This document shows, piece after piece, positions 62,421 through 64,000 of a stretch of 64,000 nucleotides of DNA (its first letter is position 1; every line of letters begins with the position of its first letter). The stretch comes from Ruegeria arenilitoris. GTDB lineage: Bacteria; Pseudomonadota; Alphaproteobacteria; Rhodobacterales; Rhodobacteraceae. Below the pieces are notes generated by a model. It did no database searches. It was not told the origin of the DNA and saw nothing but the letters and a program-made list of their open reading frames with translations. Where the stretch lies: assembly GCF_013032445.1 (NCBI RefSeq), contig NZ_WQCA01000009.1, positions 1-64,000 of the forward strand, read 5' to 3'. A program made the position numbers and the translations under genes.

Positions 62421-63404
62421 ATGCAGAAATCGGCAAAAACCGTGGTCATCCATCAACACGGCGGCCCCGGAGTTCTGATGATTGAAAACCGCCCCTTGGG
62501 TGCCCCCGGGCCAGGCGAGGTGCGCATCCGCCACCATGCGTGTGGACTGAACTTCATAGATGTTTATCAGCGCGCAGGTTTATACCCGATGGATTTGCCG
62601 CACGCTTTGGGAATGGAAGCCGCTGGCGTGATCGAAGCCGTCGGCGAAGGTGTGACCCACCTGGAGCCCGGCCAACGCGCCGCTTATGCCGCTACGCCCG
62701 CCGGTGCCTACACCGAAGCGCGGGTGATGCCTGCCGCACAGGTCTGTCCGTTGCCTGACGAGATTCCTTTTGATGCGGCGGCGGCGATGATGCTGAAGGG
62801 TATGACGGTCGAATACCTCTTTCACCGCACCACGCCACTGAAACGAGGTGATACTGTGCTTTTCCACGCGGCGGCGGGGGGGGTAGGCCTGATTGCTTGC
62901 CAATGGGCGAAATCCGAGGGGATCACCCTGATCGGTACTGCCGGGACGGATGATAAGTGCAGTCTGGCGCAGTTCAACGGCGCTGCTCATTGCATCAACT
63001 ATCAAAAAGAGAACTTTGTCGAACGAGTGGCTGAACTCACCGGTGGCAAGGGTGTGGATGTGGTTATGGACTCGATCGGAGCCGATACGTTCGGCGGATC
63101 GCTGGATTGTCTGAAACCGTTGGGAATGATGATCTCATTTGGCAATGCGTCGGGCTCTGTTCCCCTGCTGGATATCGGTACTCTGGCCCAGAAAGGTTCA
63201 CTCAAAATCACGCGCCCGACTTTATTCACCCACCTTTCTGATCAGGTGGTTTGTCAGGCGATGGCGCGGCGCTTGTTCGGTAAGGTCACGGGTGGAGAGG
63301 TTAAAATTCATATCGATCAGCGTTTCCCGCTAGATCAGGTTGCTGATGCTCACCGTGCATTAGAGGCACGCCAGACCACAGGCAGCACGGTTTTGGAGTT
63401 GTAG
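62421..63404 (+). CDS. Quinone oxidoreductase (QorA-type MDR)
   Basis: 327 residues. GLNFIDVYQRAGLYPMDLPH and the NADPH-binding FHAAAGGVGLIACQWAK match bacterial QOR (zeta-crystallin type), as does GMEAAGVIEAVGEGV. No zinc ligands. It reduces quinones with NADPH by one-electron transfer. Only about 33% similar by eye to the MDR gene at 60350, so not a recent duplicate. It runs toward the outer-membrane protein gene with a hairpin between. Confidence 0.92.
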   Translation: MQKSAKTVVIHQHGGPGVLMIENRPLGAPGPGEVRIRHHACGLNFIDVYQRAGLYPMDLPHALGMEAAGVIEAVGEGVTHLEPGQRAAYAATPAGAYTEARVMPAAQVCPLPDEIPFDAAAAMMLKGMTVEYLFHRTTPLKRGDTVLFHAAAGGVGLIACQWAKSEGITLIGTAGTDDKCSLAQFNGAAHCINYQKENFVERVAELTGGKGVDVVMDSIGADTFGGSLDCLKPLGMMISFGNASGSVPLLDIGTLAQKGSLKITRPTLFTHLSDQVVCQAMARRLFGKVTGGEVKIHIDQRFPLDQVADAHRALEARQTTGSTVLEL

Positions 63405-63413
63405 CAGATGGCA

Positions 63414-63438
63414 GACCCGGCGCTAAGACCGCCGGGTC
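63414..63438. terminator. Hairpin between convergent genes
   Basis: GACCCGGCG / CGCCGGGTC, a 9-bp perfect stem with a 7-base loop, between the QorA-type gene and the outer-membrane protein gene. Confidence 0.7.
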
Positions 63439-63453
63439 CAGCGTCGAGAAGCT

Positions 63454-63987
63454 TCAGAATCTATAGGCTGCGCGAATCTGAAAGGTTGTTGCGTCCACGT
63501 CGATACCGGTCGAATCAAAGTCGTTGAATTCGTGATACAGGATTTCGCCACCGACGCTGATATTCGGGGCAACAATCTGTTCGTAGCCTGCGCCGATGAA
63601 CCATCCGTCGTCACTGCCAAGACTGTCGGTCCCGGCCTTGGCATAACCGCCTACCCCGTAAAGCAGGCCTTCAGGAATGACATTGTAACCAGCCCGTACT
63701 TTGATGCGCCAAACGTCCTCAACCTCGACACCCGGAGTCAGGTCGATGCCGGTCCAATCATAGTCAAAACCGCCACCAACGACCCAATCGCCCAGATCAT
63801 AGTCATATCCAAGAATGATACCGCCGATGGTGCCGTTGCCATCCACGCCCGAAATGTTGGTGTCTACATCAGCATAGCCGATCTGTGCACCGCCATAAAA
63901 TCCGGTCCAGTCGCCCGAGGATTGCGCCATTGCCGATCCAGCCGCAACGGTTGCTATTGCGGAAGCTAATAGAAATCTACCTGTCAT
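63454..63987 (-). CDS. Outer-membrane beta-barrel protein (Omp25/porin-like)
   Basis: 177 residues. The signal peptide (LLASAIATVAAGSAMA, cut before QSSGD) is followed by alternating aromatic/glycine strands: DWTGFYGGAQIGYADVD, IGGIILGYDYDLGDW, IKVRAGYNVIP. It ends with the C-terminal aromatic of barrel proteins (IRAAYRF). Eight strands are expected, as in the OmpA/Omp25 small-barrel group. The ATG lies 13 bases from the window edge, with AAAGG just upstream. Role in the envelope; ligand unknown. Confidence 0.9.
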   Translation of the reverse strand: MTGRFLLASAIATVAAGSAMAQSSGDWTGFYGGAQIGYADVDTNISGVDGNGTIGGIILGYDYDLGDWVVGGGFDYDWTGIDLTPGVEVEDVWRIKVRAGYNVIPEGLLYGVGGYAKAGTDSLGSDDGWFIGAGYEQIVAPNISVGGEILYHEFNDFDSTGIDVDATTFQIRAAYRF

Positions 63988-64000
63988 TGTTTAACCTTTC

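Overview
The window looks like a chromosomal segment of a marine Rhodobacteraceae (Roseobacter group, Ruegeria-like). The evidence is high GC coding sequence, a plant-type glutamate-cysteine ligase, hemC/hemE side by side, COQ9, and a DMSP lyase of the DddQ family inside a large catabolic operon. No complete tRNA, rRNA, IS element or CRISPR array is visible.

Layout. (1) 1-4.86 kb is a decayed, AT-richer mobile region: the tail of a broken serine recombinase, two adjacent holin-lysin fusion genes (M15 peptidase and phage lysozyme), about 0.7 kb without genes, two fragments of an initiator tRNA, and a broken hsdS. (2) 4.88-10.84 kb is a three-gene reverse operon: a ThDP enzyme, a 944-residue fusion of a catalase-like haem domain with a cyclooxygenase/alpha-dioxygenase-like haem peroxidase, and a nitroreductase-like protein. 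It may be a fatty-acid oxygenation or oxylipin-type pathway. (3) 11.08-24.22 kb is a divergent catabolic island. The reverse arm has an RpiR regulator, a Rieske oxygenase, an Asp/Glu racemase-type enzyme, a sulfotransferase and a CMD-family protein. The forward arm, mostly with overlapping stop/start codons, has a dimethylglycine-dehydrogenase-like flavoprotein, an MDR oxidoreductase, DddQ, three enolase-superfamily enzymes, a small cupin and a class III aminotransferase. Together they suggest oxidative demethylation and further breakdown of onium or betaine compounds, with DMSP cleavage in the same transcript.

(4) 24.4-32.4 kb holds hemC/hemE, a CoA-transferase, an ABC-2 exporter, an S49 protease, a tiny zinc-ribbon membrane protein, a Ca/Na antiporter and an SDR. 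(5) 32.4-32.7 kb is an AT-rich stretch with two consensus DnaA boxes. (6) 32.7-54 kb is mainly housekeeping: uvrC, pgsA, moaDE, an OmpA/BON protein, ubiA, rsmE, gshA, pheS and pheT (with a low-GC membrane protein and an esterase between them), a YtoQ protein, a GST, an MscS channel and ald with its Lrp-type regulator. (7) 54-64 kb has a CPBP protease, ppk2, two CAP-domain secreted proteins that arose by tandem duplication together with the end of rpsU, rpsU itself, COQ9, two quinone oxidoreductases, a DUF2189 membrane protein and an outer-membrane beta-barrel.

Start codons were adjusted from the longest reading frames where Shine-Dalgarno sites, overlaps or family N-termini favour an internal start. 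All family calls come from reading motifs; no database search was run.
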